64,000 bases of DNA from Weeksellaceae bacterium (GCA_949788275.1 OX460916.1:2046001-2110000), one strand, 5' to 3'; numbered from the stretch's first letter, positions 1 to 9,714 are shown. A program made the numbers and translations. The notes: generated by a model from the sequence alone, not told the origin.

Positions 1-1229
1 CCGACTTTTTCACCGATAAAATGTGGAAAGACCAGTCTCGCCTTGGTGCTTCTCACCGCTTAACAATGGCCACAAGTATTACACTCGCCAATTATTTCCC
101 GATTTCGATATCTTCCAACTACAATGAAATATGGACTGATAACGTGACCCGAAAGTCGTTTAATAATGTCAACAAAAAAGTAGAGACAGCCACCATAAAG
201 GGATTTAACGCTTACCGTACATTTGATATATCAACATCGATATCCACTAGTATTTACGGGACATTTATCAACAAGAATAAGGAAGCTAAAATTCAAGGAA
301 TTCGACATATAATTAGTCCAAATATTGGATTTAATTTTAATCCAAACTTCCAAGACCCGTCATGGAATTATTACAAATCCTATGAAGGAGCGAACCAAGA
401 AGAAATCTGGTATTCTCAATATCAAAATGCACTATTTGGAACATCGATTCCACCACTAACGAACAATATGAGTTTTGGGTTTAGCAACAATTTAGAATTG
501 AAGATAAAAGACGAAAAGGACCCCAAAGGCTATAAGAAGGTTAAGATTTTCGAATCCTTAAATATTAACTCTGGGTATAATTTCTCTGCAGAAAAATTTA
601 AATTGTCACCGATTTCGATTAGTGGGATGACCAGCTTATTTGAAAGAAAAGTCAATATTCAATTTGGAGCATCCATTAATCCTTATAAAATTCAACGATA
701 CATCAATGAGAGTGGAAGTGAAGTTTCTGAGTATATTGATGAAATCGGTAATTTCCAATTCACAAACATGACGATTGGAACAGGGTATACTTTCGATAAT
801 AGCACTTTTGGTGGAAAGAAATTCGATGCCAAAAACTACACAAAACAAGGAACCGTTAGAGATGAGAATTTCTATTTCGATAAAGACAATTATGCGCACT
901 ATGCGATTCCTTGGAGTCTAACAGCCAATTTGAGCTACACCTACTCAAAGGGAACAGAACGAATCGCTACCCACAACGGATCGATTAATTTTAGCGGGAA
1001 AATTTCTCCAACCCCCTACTGGGCTATATCGGTGAATTCAACCTACGATTTTGTAGAAAACGACTTTACCTATGTTCGCTTTGGTTTTGAGCGAGATTTA
1101 CGTAGTTTTAACTTATCATTCGGTTGGACTCCGATGGGACGATATAAGAGTTACGACTTCTTTATTGGAATTAAAGCTAATTTATTAAGCGACTTAAAAT
1201 ACCAAGACCGCTCACGCTTTCGATATTAA
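1..1229 (+). CDS. lptD: LPS-assembly protein LptD, C-terminal part (5' end outside window)
   Basis: The frame is open from base 3, so the gene begins upstream and only the last ~409 residues are here. The visible part is the C-terminal half of an outer-membrane beta-barrel: alternating amphipathic strands rich in Tyr, Phe, Asn and Ser, with no membrane helices, ending in aromatic-rich strands (SYDFFIGIKANLL near the end). It resembles the LptD-like protein of Flavobacteriia, which inserts lipopolysaccharide into the outer leaflet. The RidA gene 11 bases downstream is the usual neighbour of lptD in this class and supports the call. The internal ATG at 21 is not the start. Confidence 0.75.
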   Translation, partial: DFFTDKMWKDQSRLGASHRLTMATSITLANYFPISISSNYNEIWTDNVTRKSFNNVNKKVETATIKGFNAYRTFDISTSISTSIYGTFINKNKEAKIQGIRHIISPNIGFNFNPNFQDPSWNYYKSYEGANQEEIWYSQYQNALFGTSIPPLTNNMSFGFSNNLELKIKDEKDPKGYKKVKIFESLNINSGYNFSAEKFKLSPISISGMTSLFERKVNIQFGASINPYKIQRYINESGSEVSEYIDEIGNFQFTNMTIGTGYTFDNSTFGGKKFDAKNYTKQGTVRDENFYFDKDNYAHYAIPWSLTANLSYTYSKGTERIATHNGSINFSGKISPTPYWAISVNSTYDFVENDFTYVRFGFERDLRSFNLSFGWTPMGRYKSYDFFIGIKANLLSDLKYQDRSRFRY

Positions 1230-1240
1230 AAAATAAAAAT

Positions 1241-1627
1241 ATGAAGAAAATAGTTATTCATACCCCTAATGCGCCAAAAGCAATAGGACCTTATTCACAA
1301 GGTATTAAATACAATGGCTTTTTATACACGTCAGGACAAATTCCTTTCGATGTAGAAAAGGACCAATTAATTACATCAGGTATCCAAGACGAAGTAACCC
1401 AAGTGATGAAAAATGTAGCGGCTATTTTAGAAGCGGGTGGATCATCCGTTGATCAAATTGTTAAAACAACCATTTTTTTGAAAGATTTAAACGATTTTAA
1501 CGCTGTAAACGAAATCTATGCCTCCTTCTTTAAAGACACGAATTATCCAGCAAGAGAATGTGTAGAAGTAGCCCGTTTACCGCGTGATGTCAACGTAGAA
1601 ATTTCCGTGATTGCGATAGCTGTATAA
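1241..1627 (+). CDS. ridA: RidA family reactive intermediate deaminase
   Basis: This 128-residue protein has the full length of a RidA/YjgF/UK114 protein. These are cytosolic trimers that hydrolyse reactive enamine/imine intermediates released by PLP enzymes such as threonine dehydratase. Visible signatures are GPYSQG at residues 16-21, TSGQIP at 30-35, the substrate-binding Arg105 in ARECVEV and the conserved Glu120 near the C-terminus. The gene begins 11 bases after lptD and ends 9 bases before the next gene, so it is probably read from the lptD transcript. Start ATG at 1241 fits the family N-terminus. Confidence 0.93.
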   Translation: MKKIVIHTPNAPKAIGPYSQGIKYNGFLYTSGQIPFDVEKDQLITSGIQDEVTQVMKNVAAILEAGGSSVDQIVKTTIFLKDLNDFNAVNEIYASFFKDTNYPARECVEVARLPRDVNVEISVIAIAV

Positions 1628-1636
1628 CACACACTT

Positions 1637-2110
1637 ATGTTTAAAGATAGAACGGTATTCATGAATACCATTGCGGTAATCGTCGGTTTAGCAGTCACCT
1701 ACACAGTGATTCATTTCGGTATTATCGTTAATGCCCATCAATTGGGTTGGGATCAACAAGTTTTTCCAGAATGGCGTTATGTCATTAAGCACTTTTCAAG
1801 AGCCCCGCATCAAATTAAATTACAATTTTTTAGTTTAATGCTGATCACCTCTGGATTAGCTGCTTTATTGGGCGGAATAACAACAGCCATCTTGGTTAAA
1901 AGAGCCAAACAAGCCTATGCCATGTTTATTGGTTTTATATTGCTGCTTATTGCCCTTGGAGACATTGTTTTTACACCATATCATCCAACGTGGTATGAAG
2001 TTGCCATTTGTCCAGTCCTATTTCTTTTTTCTTGGATTGGTGGTCTACTTGTTGATTTGATTTATAAAAAATTTTTCAGAAAAGAAAAACCTACTAGCCA
2101 ATCTTTTTAA
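1637..2110 (+). CDS. Small four-helix membrane protein, function unknown
   Basis: A 157-residue integral inner-membrane protein with four predicted transmembrane helices (about 10-32, 63-85, 92-111 and 120-143) and a basic, Lys-rich C-terminal tail expected in the cytoplasm. A periplasmic loop around 34-60 carries several aromatic and His residues. I do not recognise the family and assign no function. It sits 9 bases after ridA and 9 bases before pdxA, so it is almost certainly co-transcribed with both. An alternative start is the ATG at codon 9, but the first ATG gives a better cytoplasmic N-terminus. Confidence 0.7.
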   Translation: MFKDRTVFMNTIAVIVGLAVTYTVIHFGIIVNAHQLGWDQQVFPEWRYVIKHFSRAPHQIKLQFFSLMLITSGLAALLGGITTAILVKRAKQAYAMFIGFILLLIALGDIVFTPYHPTWYEVAICPVLFLFSWIGGLLVDLIYKKFFRKEKPTSQSF

Positions 2111-2119
2111 ATTAAAACT

Positions 2120-3187
2120 ATGTTTGATAGAACTCAAAAAATAAAAATAGCCATTTCCATAGGTGATTATAATGGTGTTGGTGTAGAAGTTATTTTAAAA
2201 AGCTTAAAAGAGAAAGAAATTACCGATTTCTTCACGCCTATTATTTTCGCTTCAACCAAGTTAATGTCGTACCAAAAAGAACGACTAAACTTAGAGCGTT
2301 TGAATTTTCAAGGAATTCAAGACGCGAGTCAAGCGGTGGATGGAAAAATTAATATTGTTAATCTATGGAAAGACACCATTGATGTACATTATGGGAAAGT
2401 AGAAAAAATAGCTGGTGAACATGCGTATCAATCATTATATGCCGCTGCCAAAGCAGTAAAAGATGGTTTAGCAGATGTACTAGTCACCGCACCAATAAAC
2501 AAAGACAATATTCAATCTGAAGCATTTAATTTCCCTGGTCACACGGAGTTTTTAGGTGAGCTTTGGGGGGGAGATCCATTGATGTTTTTGGTGGCTGAAA
2601 AAATAAAAGTGGGCTTGGTCACTCAACACATCCCTATTCATCAAGTAGCTCAACAAATTACGAAAAAAGCGGTTCACCAAAAGATACAACAAATCCACCA
2701 ATCTTTAGTGGAGGACTATGGTTTGGAAAAACCGAAAATTGCTGTTCTTGGACTGAATCCGCATGCAGGGGATAATGGTTTATTGGGGAAGGAAGAACAA
2801 GAAATTATTCAACCTGTGATAGAACGATGCCGCAATGAAAATCAAATGGTATTTGGTCCCTACCCAGCCGACAGTTTTTTTACGCCACAAAACCTTAATA
2901 CATTCGACGCTGTATTAGCGATGTACCACGATCAAGGCCTTACGCCATTCAAAACCATTAGTTTTGATGAAGGCGTGAACTTTACGGCAGGTCTTCCCTT
3001 TATACGTACATCCCCTGATCATGGTGTTGCCTATGATATAGCTGGCAAAGGAATCGCGAGTGAAGAATCATTCACGGAAGCCCTTTTCCTCGCTGTAGAG
3101 CTCTACCGTAACCGAAAGGAGCACGGAATATTAACGGAGAATATTTTAAAGGCGTCGCCAATTAAATTGGAAAAAGGCGATAAATAA
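2120..3187 (+). CDS. pdxA: 4-hydroxythreonine-4-phosphate dehydrogenase
   Basis: PdxA oxidises 4-phosphohydroxy-L-threonine with NAD; the product decarboxylates to 3-amino-2-oxopropyl phosphate, a precursor of pyridoxal 5'-phosphate made in the cytosol by the DXP-dependent route. The 355-residue length is slightly above the ~330 of E. coli. Visible family motifs are TAPINK, the metal-binding His in FPGHTEF, the second metal His in YHDQGLTPFK and DHGVAYDIAGKG near the C-terminus. It is the last gene of the lptD-ridA-membrane protein cluster; a separate promoter follows at 3216. All key metal-site residues are present, so the enzyme should be active. Confidence 0.95.
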   Translation: MFDRTQKIKIAISIGDYNGVGVEVILKSLKEKEITDFFTPIIFASTKLMSYQKERLNLERLNFQGIQDASQAVDGKINIVNLWKDTIDVHYGKVEKIAGEHAYQSLYAAAKAVKDGLADVLVTAPINKDNIQSEAFNFPGHTEFLGELWGGDPLMFLVAEKIKVGLVTQHIPIHQVAQQITKKAVHQKIQQIHQSLVEDYGLEKPKIAVLGLNPHAGDNGLLGKEEQEIIQPVIERCRNENQMVFGPYPADSFFTPQNLNTFDAVLAMYHDQGLTPFKTISFDEGVNFTAGLPFIRTSPDHGVAYDIAGKGIASEESFTEALFLAVELYRNRKEHGILTENILKASPIKLEKGDK

Positions 3188-3215
3188 AAATTATTAAATA
3201 ACATTCAAAGATTTA

Positions 3216-3245
3216 TTTGTTTTAAACAAAAATAGATTATCTTTG
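3216..3245 (+). promoter_or_regulatory. Bacteroidetes-type promoter for the DUF177-rpmF pair
   Basis: TTTG at 3216-3219 and TATCTTTG at 3238-3245 are separated by 18 bases, matching the Bacteroidetes primary sigma consensus TTTG-N(17-21)-TAnnTTTG. Transcription should start near 3252. That rules out the upstream TTG at 3243 as a start codon and leaves ATG 3261 with a very short leader. Confidence 0.75.
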
Positions 3246-3260
3246 CAAACCCTTTGTGGT

Positions 3261-3836
3261 ATGGACAAACAAAAAAATTACAGTATTGTATTTTCTGGAT
3301 TACCTTTAGGTACAACCGATTACACCTTTGAACTATCACAGAAGTTCTTTGATTTATTTGATTTTGATCAAGACTTTCAAAACCCAGCTATTCAAGTGAT
3401 TGTTGAGTTAGAAAAAAAATCATCGATGCTTGAATTAACATTTGACGTACAGGGTACTGTAGAAGTTGAGTGTGATTTAACTGGTGATAACTTTGATCAA
3501 GTTTTTTCGAATAAAACCGAATTAATTGTTAAATTTGGAACCGAATTCGATGACAGTGACAGTGACATTTGGATTGTTCCACAAGATGAATATCAATTAA
3601 ATATCGCACAAATTCTTTTTGAATTAGCGTTATTAGCATTACCAACGAAACGTATACATCCCGATGTTCTATCTGGAAATAGCACGTCTGATATGCTGGA
3701 TATTTTGGATCAGTACAGTTTAACGGAAGAAGAAATAGAAGAAGATTTAATCGACACTTCAAAGGAAGAGGACGATGAAAACAACACGGATGAAATAGAT
3801 CCGCGTTGGGCAAAATTAAAAGATTTGAAACCTTAA
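3261..3836 (+). CDS. DUF177 (YceD-like) protein
   Basis: A 191-residue cytosolic protein of the DUF177/YceD family, whose gene precedes rpmF in most bacteria and has been linked to 23S rRNA accumulation and ribosome assembly. The middle contains the family's beta-rich core (VEVECDLTGDNF) and the C-terminal 40 residues are very acidic (EEEIEEDLIDTSKEEDDENN), typical of Bacteroidetes members. The start is set to ATG 3261 because the promoter's TATCTTTG box overlaps the longer TTG start. It is followed after 54 bases by rpmF, as in other genomes. Confidence 0.85.
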   Translation: MDKQKNYSIVFSGLPLGTTDYTFELSQKFFDLFDFDQDFQNPAIQVIVELEKKSSMLELTFDVQGTVEVECDLTGDNFDQVFSNKTELIVKFGTEFDDSDSDIWIVPQDEYQLNIAQILFELALLALPTKRIHPDVLSGNSTSDMLDILDQYSLTEEEIEEDLIDTSKEEDDENNTDEIDPRWAKLKDLKP

Positions 3837-3890
3837 GGTTTTTTAAAAGTATATATAATTTAGAATAATAAAGAAAAAAAGTAGATAGAT

Positions 3891-4088
3891 ATGGCACATC
3901 CTAAGAGAAGACAGTCGTCAACAAGAAGAGATAAACGTAGAACACACTACAAAATCGAAGCACCTCAATTAGCGATCGATAAAACATCTGGTGAAGCTCA
4001 TTTATACCACAGAGCTCACTGGTCTGACGGAAAACTATACTACAAAGGTAAAGTAGTATTAGAAAAAGGACAAGAAGTGATTGAATAA
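3891..4088 (+). CDS. rpmF: 50S ribosomal protein L32
   Basis: A 65-residue protein with the classic L32 N-terminus [16 protein letters not shown], very basic, then a short domain with H and Y residues. The CxxC...CxxC zinc ribbon of some L32 proteins is absent, so this is the zinc-free form. L32 binds 23S rRNA in the large subunit near the base of the central protuberance. It shares the DUF177 transcript and ends in a strong terminator at 4110. In many Flavobacteriia fabH follows rpmF; here it does not. Confidence 0.97.
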   Translation: MAHPKRRQSSTRRDKRRTHYKIEAPQLAIDKTSGEAHLYHRAHWSDGKLYYKGKVVLEKGQEVIE

Positions 4089-4109
4089 CACTCGCTTAAA
4101 AACATTTTC

Positions 4110-4145
4110 AAGCTGTTTCTCTATAAAAGAAGCAGCTTTTTTATT
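4110..4145 (+). terminator. Rho-independent terminator after rpmF
   Basis: AAGCTGTTTCT (4110-4120) pairs with AGAAGCAGCTT (4128-4138) with one G-T wobble and a 7-base loop, followed by a run of T. Confidence 0.85.
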
Positions 4146-4153
4146 TTTTTTAA

Positions 4154-4161
4154 TACCTTTG
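4154..4161 (+). promoter_or_regulatory. -7 box of the accBC promoter
   Basis: TACCTTTG matches TAnnTTTG and directly follows the rpmF terminator, so accB-accC forms its own transcription unit. The upstream -33 box lies inside a T-run and cannot be placed. The predicted start near 4168 gives a leader of about 47 bases. Confidence 0.6.
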
Positions 4162-4214
4162 GGCTTCGTTTAACAAATAAGTTACGATTTAGGTCAAATT
4201 AAAAACCGCATTAT

Positions 4215-4694
4215 ATGGATATTAAAGACATTCAGAATTTAATTAGATTTGTGTCAAAAGCAGAAGTTGCTGAGGTTAGCATTAAGCAAGAAGATATTGA
4301 GATCAAAATCAAAACTCTTCACGGCGTTGTTAATCAGCCAGCTGCAGCACAACAATTTTATATGCCTCAGGCACCTACTCAAGTTGTAGCAGGAACACCA
4401 CAACCAGCAGCAGCTGTAAGTACTGAAACTGCTCAAGCGGATGAAAACGCCAATTTTGTGACGATCAAGTCACCAATGATTGGAACGTTCTATCGCGCAG
4501 CAGGACCAGGAAAAGATGCTTTTATCACGGTTGGTGATACCATTGCTCCAGGGAAAGTACTATGTATTGTAGAGGCGATGAAATTATTCAACGAAATTGA
4601 AGCTGAAGTTTCAGGAAAAATTGTGAAAATCTTAGTCGATGACGCAAGTCCTGTAGAATATGATCAACCATTATTTTTAGTTGATCCATCTTAA
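4215..4694 (+). CDS. accB: Biotin carboxyl carrier protein of acetyl-CoA carboxylase
   Basis: AccB carries the biotin that is carboxylated by AccC and used by the carboxyltransferase to make malonyl-CoA for fatty acid synthesis. The 159-residue protein has an N-terminal helical region, an Ala/Pro/Gln linker at about 40-75 and a C-terminal biotinyl domain with EAMKLF, in which Lys123 is the biotin attachment site. The start follows the expected MDIKDIQNLIRFVSK N-terminus. accC begins 21 bases downstream, so the two are one operon. The accA/accD carboxyltransferase genes are not in the window. Confidence 0.96.
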   Translation: MDIKDIQNLIRFVSKAEVAEVSIKQEDIEIKIKTLHGVVNQPAAAQQFYMPQAPTQVVAGTPQPAAAVSTETAQADENANFVTIKSPMIGTFYRAAGPGKDAFITVGDTIAPGKVLCIVEAMKLFNEIEAEVSGKIVKILVDDASPVEYDQPLFLVDPS

Positions 4695-4715
4695 TCTAAT
4701 AAAACTTAGTATAGC

Positions 4716-6074
4716 ATGTTCAAAAAAATATTAATTGCGAATAGAGGTGAAATCGCCATGCGCGTAATTCGTACAGCGAAAGAAATGGGCATCAAAACTG
4801 TTGCAGTATATTCTACAGCCGACGAAACCTCACTGCATGTTCGCTTTGCTGATGAAGCCGTTTGTATTGGACCTGCCCCAAGTAAGGATTCTTACCTAAA
4901 AATGGCAAGTATCATTGCAGCAGCTGAAATTACAGATGCTGACGCGATTCATCCAGGGTATGGTTTCTTATCAGAAAATGCTGCTTTCTCTAAAATTTGC
5001 CAAACCAATGGAATCAAATTCATTGGTGCATCTCCAGAGCATATCGATCGTATGGGTGATAAAGCCAATGCGAAATCGACGATGAAAGAAGCAGGCGTGC
5101 CTGTGGTTCCAGGATCAGAAGGTCTTTTAGATAGCTACGAGCAAGCCATTGAAATTGCAAAAGAAATCAAATATCCAGTCATGCTGAAAGCAACTGCCGG
5201 TGGTGGTGGTAAAGGAATGCGTGCAATCTGGAAAGAAGAAGATCTTTTACACGCTTGGGAATCAGCAAGACAAGAAGCCGCTGCAGCCTTTGGAAACGAC
5301 GGTATGTACATGGAAAAACTAATCGAAGAACCACGCCACGTAGAAATACAAGTCGCTGGTGATCGTTTTGGGAAAGCATGTCACCTATCAGAACGCGATT
5401 GTTCAATTCAACGACGTAACCAAAAATTAGTAGAAGAAACTCCATCGCCGATTATGACCGATGAGTTACGTGAACGAATGGGAAATGCAGCTGTTAAAGC
5501 AGCAGAGTACATTGGCTACGAAGGGGTTGGAACAATTGAGTTTTTAGTAGACAAACACGGCGATTTTTATTTCATGGAAATGAATACCCGTATTCAAGTT
5601 GAACACCCAATTACTGAACAAGTAACTGGTTTTGATTTGGTGCGCGAGCAAATTATGTTAGCCGCTGGAGAACCTATTTCTGGGAAAAATTATTACCCAA
5701 CCATGCATTCAATTGAATGTCGTATTAATGCTGAAGATCCGTACAACGACTTCCGTCCATCGCCAGGTAGAATCACGTCGATTAATATCCCAGGAGGTAA
5801 CGGTGTCCGTGTAGACACACACGTCTATGCTGGTTACATGATCCCACCACATTACGACTCTATGATTGCCAAATTAATTGTGACCTCGCAAACACGCGAA
5901 GAAGCGATTAAGAAAATGAAACGCGCATTAGGTGAGTTTTACATTGAAGGGATAAAAACAACCATTCCATTTCACTTACAGTTAATGGATCACCCTGATT
6001 TTATCGCTGGAAACTACACCACCAAATTTATGGAAGATTTCGTTTACGACGAATCTTATGCCGATTACGAATAG
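4716..6074 (+). CDS. accC: Acetyl-CoA carboxylase, biotin carboxylase subunit
   Basis: A 452-residue ATP-grasp enzyme that carboxylates biotin on AccB using ATP and bicarbonate. Domains in order: N-terminal fold starting [21 protein letters not shown], the ATP-grasp domain with glycine-rich loop GGGGKGM at about 166-172, then [18 protein letters not shown] with the catalytic Glu/Asn/Arg set, and the C-terminal biotin carboxylase domain. Length matches E. coli AccC (449). It forms an operon with accB and ends in a strong hairpin terminator at 6098. Confidence 0.98.
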   Translation: MFKKILIANRGEIAMRVIRTAKEMGIKTVAVYSTADETSLHVRFADEAVCIGPAPSKDSYLKMASIIAAAEITDADAIHPGYGFLSENAAFSKICQTNGIKFIGASPEHIDRMGDKANAKSTMKEAGVPVVPGSEGLLDSYEQAIEIAKEIKYPVMLKATAGGGGKGMRAIWKEEDLLHAWESARQEAAAAFGNDGMYMEKLIEEPRHVEIQVAGDRFGKACHLSERDCSIQRRNQKLVEETPSPIMTDELRERMGNAAVKAAEYIGYEGVGTIEFLVDKHGDFYFMEMNTRIQVEHPITEQVTGFDLVREQIMLAAGEPISGKNYYPTMHSIECRINAEDPYNDFRPSPGRITSINIPGGNGVRVDTHVYAGYMIPPHYDSMIAKLIVTSQTREEAIKKMKRALGEFYIEGIKTTIPFHLQLMDHPDFIAGNYTTKFMEDFVYDESYADYE

Positions 6075-6097
6075 CATTATTCTAAGAACTATACATC

Positions 6098-6130
6098 AAC
6101 TCCTAAAGCTTGTCTTTAGGAGTTTTTTTA
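6098..6130 (+). terminator. Terminator after accC
   Basis: AACTCCTAAAG (6098-6108), a 5-base loop, and CTTTAGGAGTT (6114-6124), then a T-run: an 11-bp perfect stem. Confidence 0.9.
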
Positions 6131-6247
6131 TACCCATTTCTTAACCCTTCCTATTTTAAAGATTAAGTTCCTCCGAAAAAACTTAAAGAATGGAAAATGA
6201 AACCCTTATATTTTCCAAATAGTCTATTAAAATTTATATAAATTTAC

Positions 6248-6255
6248 TACATTTG
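6248..6255 (+). promoter_or_regulatory. -7 box of the tig promoter
   Basis: TACATTTG matches TAnnTTTG and lies 19 bases before the tig ATG. The predicted start near 6262 leaves a leader of about 13 bases, as is common in this phylum. No clear -33 TTTG is visible. Confidence 0.6.
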
Positions 6256-6274
6256 CACTCCAAATTTAAGGTAG

Positions 6275-7600
6275 ATGAATATTACTAAAAATACCACAGA
6301 CAATTTAAATGCAGTATTGACTGTGACTGTTTCTCAGGCAGATTACCAAGAGAAAGTAGACAACGTATTAAACCAATACAGAAAGACAGCAAGCATCAAA
6401 GGCTTCCGTAAAGGGCAGGTTCCAATGAGCTTCGTCAAAAAACAATACGAACAAGCTGTTATCTTTGATACGGTAAACGAATTGTTACAAAAAGGGTTAA
6501 ACGATTACATCAAAGAAGAAAAATTAGCTATTTTAGGAAACCCCGTTCCTGTAATACAAGACAATATCGACTGGACAGCTTCTGAATTAAATTTCGATTT
6601 TGAAATTGGAATTGCACCAGAATTTACTGTTGACTTATCGAAAGTAAGTGTTGACACGTACAAGGTACAAGTGGAAGAAGAGGAAGTTCAAAAATACGTG
6701 GATAACTTTTCACAACGTTTTGGATCGTTAGTTTCTTTAGACGCTGCTGAAGAAAATGCGATTATCAAAGCGGATGCGATGGTCGAAGGTGCAGAAGAAG
6801 CAAAATCGGCTTTTCTTCGTTTAGAAGAATTAAAAGACGCTTCTGCTTTTATCGGTAAAAAAGTAGGTGACGTTGTTGAAGTAAATACAAACGCAATTTA
6901 CGATACAGCTGAAGAAGCTGCACAACAATTAGGAATTGAGGTCAATGAAGAAGGAGTTCAAGTTACGTATACTTTGAAAGAAGTAAACAAGGTGAACAAT
7001 GCAGAAATGAACCAAGATTTATTTGATAAAGTTTATGGAGAAGGAACGGTTGATTCAGAAGACGCTTTCCGTAACAAAATCAAAACAGAATCAGAAAACA
7101 TGTACAACAAAGAGGCTGACAAACAAATCATCAATGATGTTGTGGCTGAATTATTAAAACAAGTACAATTTGATTTACCAACAACATTCTTAACAAAATG
7201 GTTAGAGTTTTCGAATGAAGGAATCACATCGGAAGAGCAAGCCAAAGAAGAATTAGCTAAAATTGAAAAAAGCTTACGCTACCAATTAATCGAAGCTAAA
7301 ATTGCAGAAGAAAATAGTGTTGAAGTGAACTCGGAAGAAGTTAAAGCCGCTGCTGAAGTAGCCATTACTGAACAATTAAAAATGTACGGTCAAAATGTTA
7401 TTCCAGAAGAAAGCATGAATCAAATCATCGCTGGTGCTTTATCGAATCAAGAAGAATACAACCGTTTATCTTACCAAGTATTTACCGACAAAATGTTAGC
7501 CATTTTCAAAGCCAACATTCAATTGACTGAAAAAGAAGTAACATTTGACGAATTTGTGGAAATCATCACCGCAAAGAATAAAGAATTAGAACAAGCTTAA
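6275..7600 (+). CDS. tig: Trigger factor, ribosome-associated chaperone
   Basis: A 441-residue protein with the ribosome-binding signature GFRKGQVP at about 42-49, where trigger factor docks on protein L23 at the exit tunnel. The C-terminal helical chaperone arms span about 240-430. The central region (about 150-235) should hold the FKBP-type prolyl isomerase domain, but the usual GDRVTIDFTG-type motif is not recognisable; this segment looks degenerate and the protein probably acts as a chaperone without strong isomerase activity. It precedes clpP and clpX, the usual tig-clpP-clpX order. Confidence 0.93.
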   Translation: MNITKNTTDNLNAVLTVTVSQADYQEKVDNVLNQYRKTASIKGFRKGQVPMSFVKKQYEQAVIFDTVNELLQKGLNDYIKEEKLAILGNPVPVIQDNIDWTASELNFDFEIGIAPEFTVDLSKVSVDTYKVQVEEEEVQKYVDNFSQRFGSLVSLDAAEENAIIKADAMVEGAEEAKSAFLRLEELKDASAFIGKKVGDVVEVNTNAIYDTAEEAAQQLGIEVNEEGVQVTYTLKEVNKVNNAEMNQDLFDKVYGEGTVDSEDAFRNKIKTESENMYNKEADKQIINDVVAELLKQVQFDLPTTFLTKWLEFSNEGITSEEQAKEELAKIEKSLRYQLIEAKIAEENSVEVNSEEVKAAAEVAITEQLKMYGQNVIPEESMNQIIAGALSNQEEYNRLSYQVFTDKMLAIFKANIQLTEKEVTFDEFVEIITAKNKELEQA

Positions 7601-7651
7601 CAGTTTAATTCAAATAATTCTTTTAACTTTCATTAAAATATTGAATCAACA

Positions 7652-8317
7652 ATGAAAAACGCTGGAGAAGAATTTAAGAAATATGCCGTGAAACATCAAG
7701 GAATTAGTAGCTTGACAATGGATAGCTACATCCAAAATGTTACACCTTACATTATTGAAGAAAGAAAATTGAACGTTGCACAAATGGATGTTTTCTCTCG
7801 TTTAATGATGGACCGAATTATCTTTTTAGGAACTGCTATCGACGATCAGATTGCGAATATTATTCAAGCGCAATTATTATTCTTAGAAAGTACAGATGCT
7901 ACAAAAGATATTCAAATCTATATCAACTCACCTGGAGGTGGAGTTTACGCTGGACTTGGCATCTATGATACCATGCAACTAATAAAACCAGACGTTGCCA
8001 CCATCTGTACAGGAATGGCCGCCTCAATGGGTGCTGTTCTTTTAACTGCTGGTAAAGCGGGGAAACGTTCAGCCCTTAAACACTCTCGTGTGATGATTCA
8101 TCAACCACTAGGAGGTGCACAAGGTCAGGCAACCGATATGGAAATCACATTAAAAGAAATTCTAAAGCTGAAAAAAGAATTATACGATATCCTTGCTGAT
8201 CACTCGGGCCAAACTTACGAGCAAATCGAAAAAGATGGTGAACGCGATTACTGGATGACTTCTTTTGAAGCAAAAGAATACGGAATGATTGACGAAGTTT
8301 TACTTCCTAAAAAATAA
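7652..8317 (+). CDS. clpP: ATP-dependent Clp protease proteolytic subunit
   Basis: ClpP forms the double heptameric serine-protease chamber fed by ClpX or ClpA/C. The 221-residue protein shows the catalytic Ser in [12 protein letters not shown], the catalytic His in [17 protein letters not shown] and the catalytic Asp in the following helix region. The Gly-rich [16 protein letters not shown] strand is intact. The N-terminal extension before IVEE is the usual processed propeptide. The gene follows tig by 51 bases, shares its transcript and is closed by a 16-bp terminator hairpin. Confidence 0.97.
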   Translation: MKNAGEEFKKYAVKHQGISSLTMDSYIQNVTPYIIEERKLNVAQMDVFSRLMMDRIIFLGTAIDDQIANIIQAQLLFLESTDATKDIQIYINSPGGGVYAGLGIYDTMQLIKPDVATICTGMAASMGAVLLTAGKAGKRSALKHSRVMIHQPLGGAQGQATDMEITLKEILKLKKELYDILADHSGQTYEQIEKDGERDYWMTSFEAKEYGMIDEVLLPKK

Positions 8318-8332
8318 TCGTTCTAAACCCAT

Positions 8333-8368
8333 AAAAAAGGCTGTTTTCGAAAGAAAACAGCCTTTTTT
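8333..8368 (+). terminator. Strong terminator after clpP
   Basis: A perfect 16-bp stem, AAAAAAGGCTGTTTTC and its complement, with a GAAA tetraloop and T-run; symmetrical enough to work in both directions. Confidence 0.93.
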
Positions 8369-8445
8369 AGTTCCATGAAATCAATCGACAATTGATTGCG
8401 TATAAGTTTCTATCTGTTTCATTAGCATATTTTAATAAAAAGCAA

Positions 8446-8453
8446 TAAATTTG
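8446..8453 (+). promoter_or_regulatory. -7 box of the clpX promoter
   Basis: TAAATTTG matches TAnnTTTG, 13 bases before the clpX ATG at 8467. The predicted transcript would have a leader of only a few bases. clpX is separated from clpP by a strong terminator, so this promoter is needed. Confidence 0.6.
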
Positions 8454-8466
8454 CACGTTCAACATA

Positions 8467-9633
8467 ATGACTAATAATTTGGAAGATAATAAGTGTTCTT
8501 TCTGTGGGAAAAGCAGAAACGATGTCAATATTTTAGTATCGGGAATCGAAGGCAATATTTGTGAGAACTGTATAGAACAGGCACATGGTATTGTTATAGA
8601 GGAAAGTAAATTTAGTTCAGACAATGAACTTGTACAACCCTTAAATTTAAAAACGCCAAGAGAAATTAAAAACTTTTTGGATGAATATATTATTGGCCAA
8701 GATCAAGCAAAAAAGATATTAGCCGTTGCTGTTTACAACCACTATAAAAGGATTTTAAACGAAAAGAATTCGAAAAACGAAGTAGAGATTGATAAGTCCA
8801 ACGTCATCTTAGTCGGTGAGACAGGAACAGGTAAAACACTCTTAGCAAAAACTATAGCACGATTATTGAATGTACCTTTTGCTATTGTTGATGCAACCGT
8901 TCTTACAGAGGCTGGTTATGTAGGTGAAGATGTAGAGAGTATTTTAACTCGCTTATTGCAATCAGCAGATTACAATGTTGAATTGGCCGAAAAAGGAATT
9001 GTGTTTATTGATGAAATGGATAAAATTGCTCGTAAAAGCGATAACCCATCCATTACTCGTGATGTTTCAGGAGAAGGTGTTCAACAAGCTTTATTAAAAA
9101 TTTTAGAAGGAACTGTCGTGAATGTACCACCACAAGGAGGACGTAAACATCCCGATCAAAAATTTGTTGAAGTAAACACCAAAGATATCTTGTTTATCGC
9201 AGGAGGGGCATTCTCTGGAATTGAAAAACACATTGCTGACCGTTTGAAAAAACACGTGATCGGATACAAAAACGAAGAACCTAAGCATATTGAAAACTTA
9301 TTGGATGAAGTGAATGCAACCGATTTGAAAAACTTTGGAATAATTCCAGAATTGATTGGTCGTTTACCCATTATCACGTATTTAAAACCGTTGGATAAAG
9401 AAGCGATGAAAGCCATTCTTACCCAACCCAAAAATGCATTAATAAAGCAGTATGAAAAGTTATTTGAACTCGATGGTAAAACTTTAACAGTTACCGAAGA
9501 AACCTTAAATAACATTGTTGAACAAGCAAATGAATTAGGCTTAGGAGCCCGTGGATTAAGGTCTGTAAGCGAAGACGTTTTTACAGAACTGATGTACACA
9601 ATTGATGAATTACCCGACGAGGTAACTATTTAA
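8467..9633 (+). CDS. clpX: ATP-dependent Clp protease ATP-binding subunit ClpX
   Basis: A AAA+ unfoldase that recognises tagged substrates and feeds them to ClpP. The N-terminal zinc-binding domain has the four cysteines CSFC...CENC (residues ~10-38). The Walker A motif GETGTGKT, Walker [10 protein letters not shown] and arginine-finger region (LGARGLRS) follow in order, and the IGF-type ClpP-contact loop is represented by HVIGYKNE. The length of 388 is shorter than the 424 of E. coli, the loss being at the C-terminus, as is usual in this group. It has its own promoter. Confidence 0.97.
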   Translation: MTNNLEDNKCSFCGKSRNDVNILVSGIEGNICENCIEQAHGIVIEESKFSSDNELVQPLNLKTPREIKNFLDEYIIGQDQAKKILAVAVYNHYKRILNEKNSKNEVEIDKSNVILVGETGTGKTLLAKTIARLLNVPFAIVDATVLTEAGYVGEDVESILTRLLQSADYNVELAEKGIVFIDEMDKIARKSDNPSITRDVSGEGVQQALLKILEGTVVNVPPQGGRKHPDQKFVEVNTKDILFIAGGAFSGIEKHIADRLKKHVIGYKNEEPKHIENLLDEVNATDLKNFGIIPELIGRLPIITYLKPLDKEAMKAILTQPKNALIKQYEKLFELDGKTLTVTEETLNNIVEQANELGLGARGLRSVSEDVFTELMYTIDELPDEVTI

Positions 9634-9669
9634 TTCATTGATTATTATTTTTTTAAGATATTTTTTTAA

Positions 9670-9677
9670 TATATTTG
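9670..9677 (+). promoter_or_regulatory. -7 box upstream of the T9SS cargo gene
   Basis: TATATTTG matches TAnnTTTG, 37 bases before ATG 9715, with an AT-rich upstream tract. No clear -33 box is seen. Confidence 0.6.
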
Positions 9678-9714
9678 CACTAATATCAAACAGAACCTCT
9701 TAAACAATATAAAT

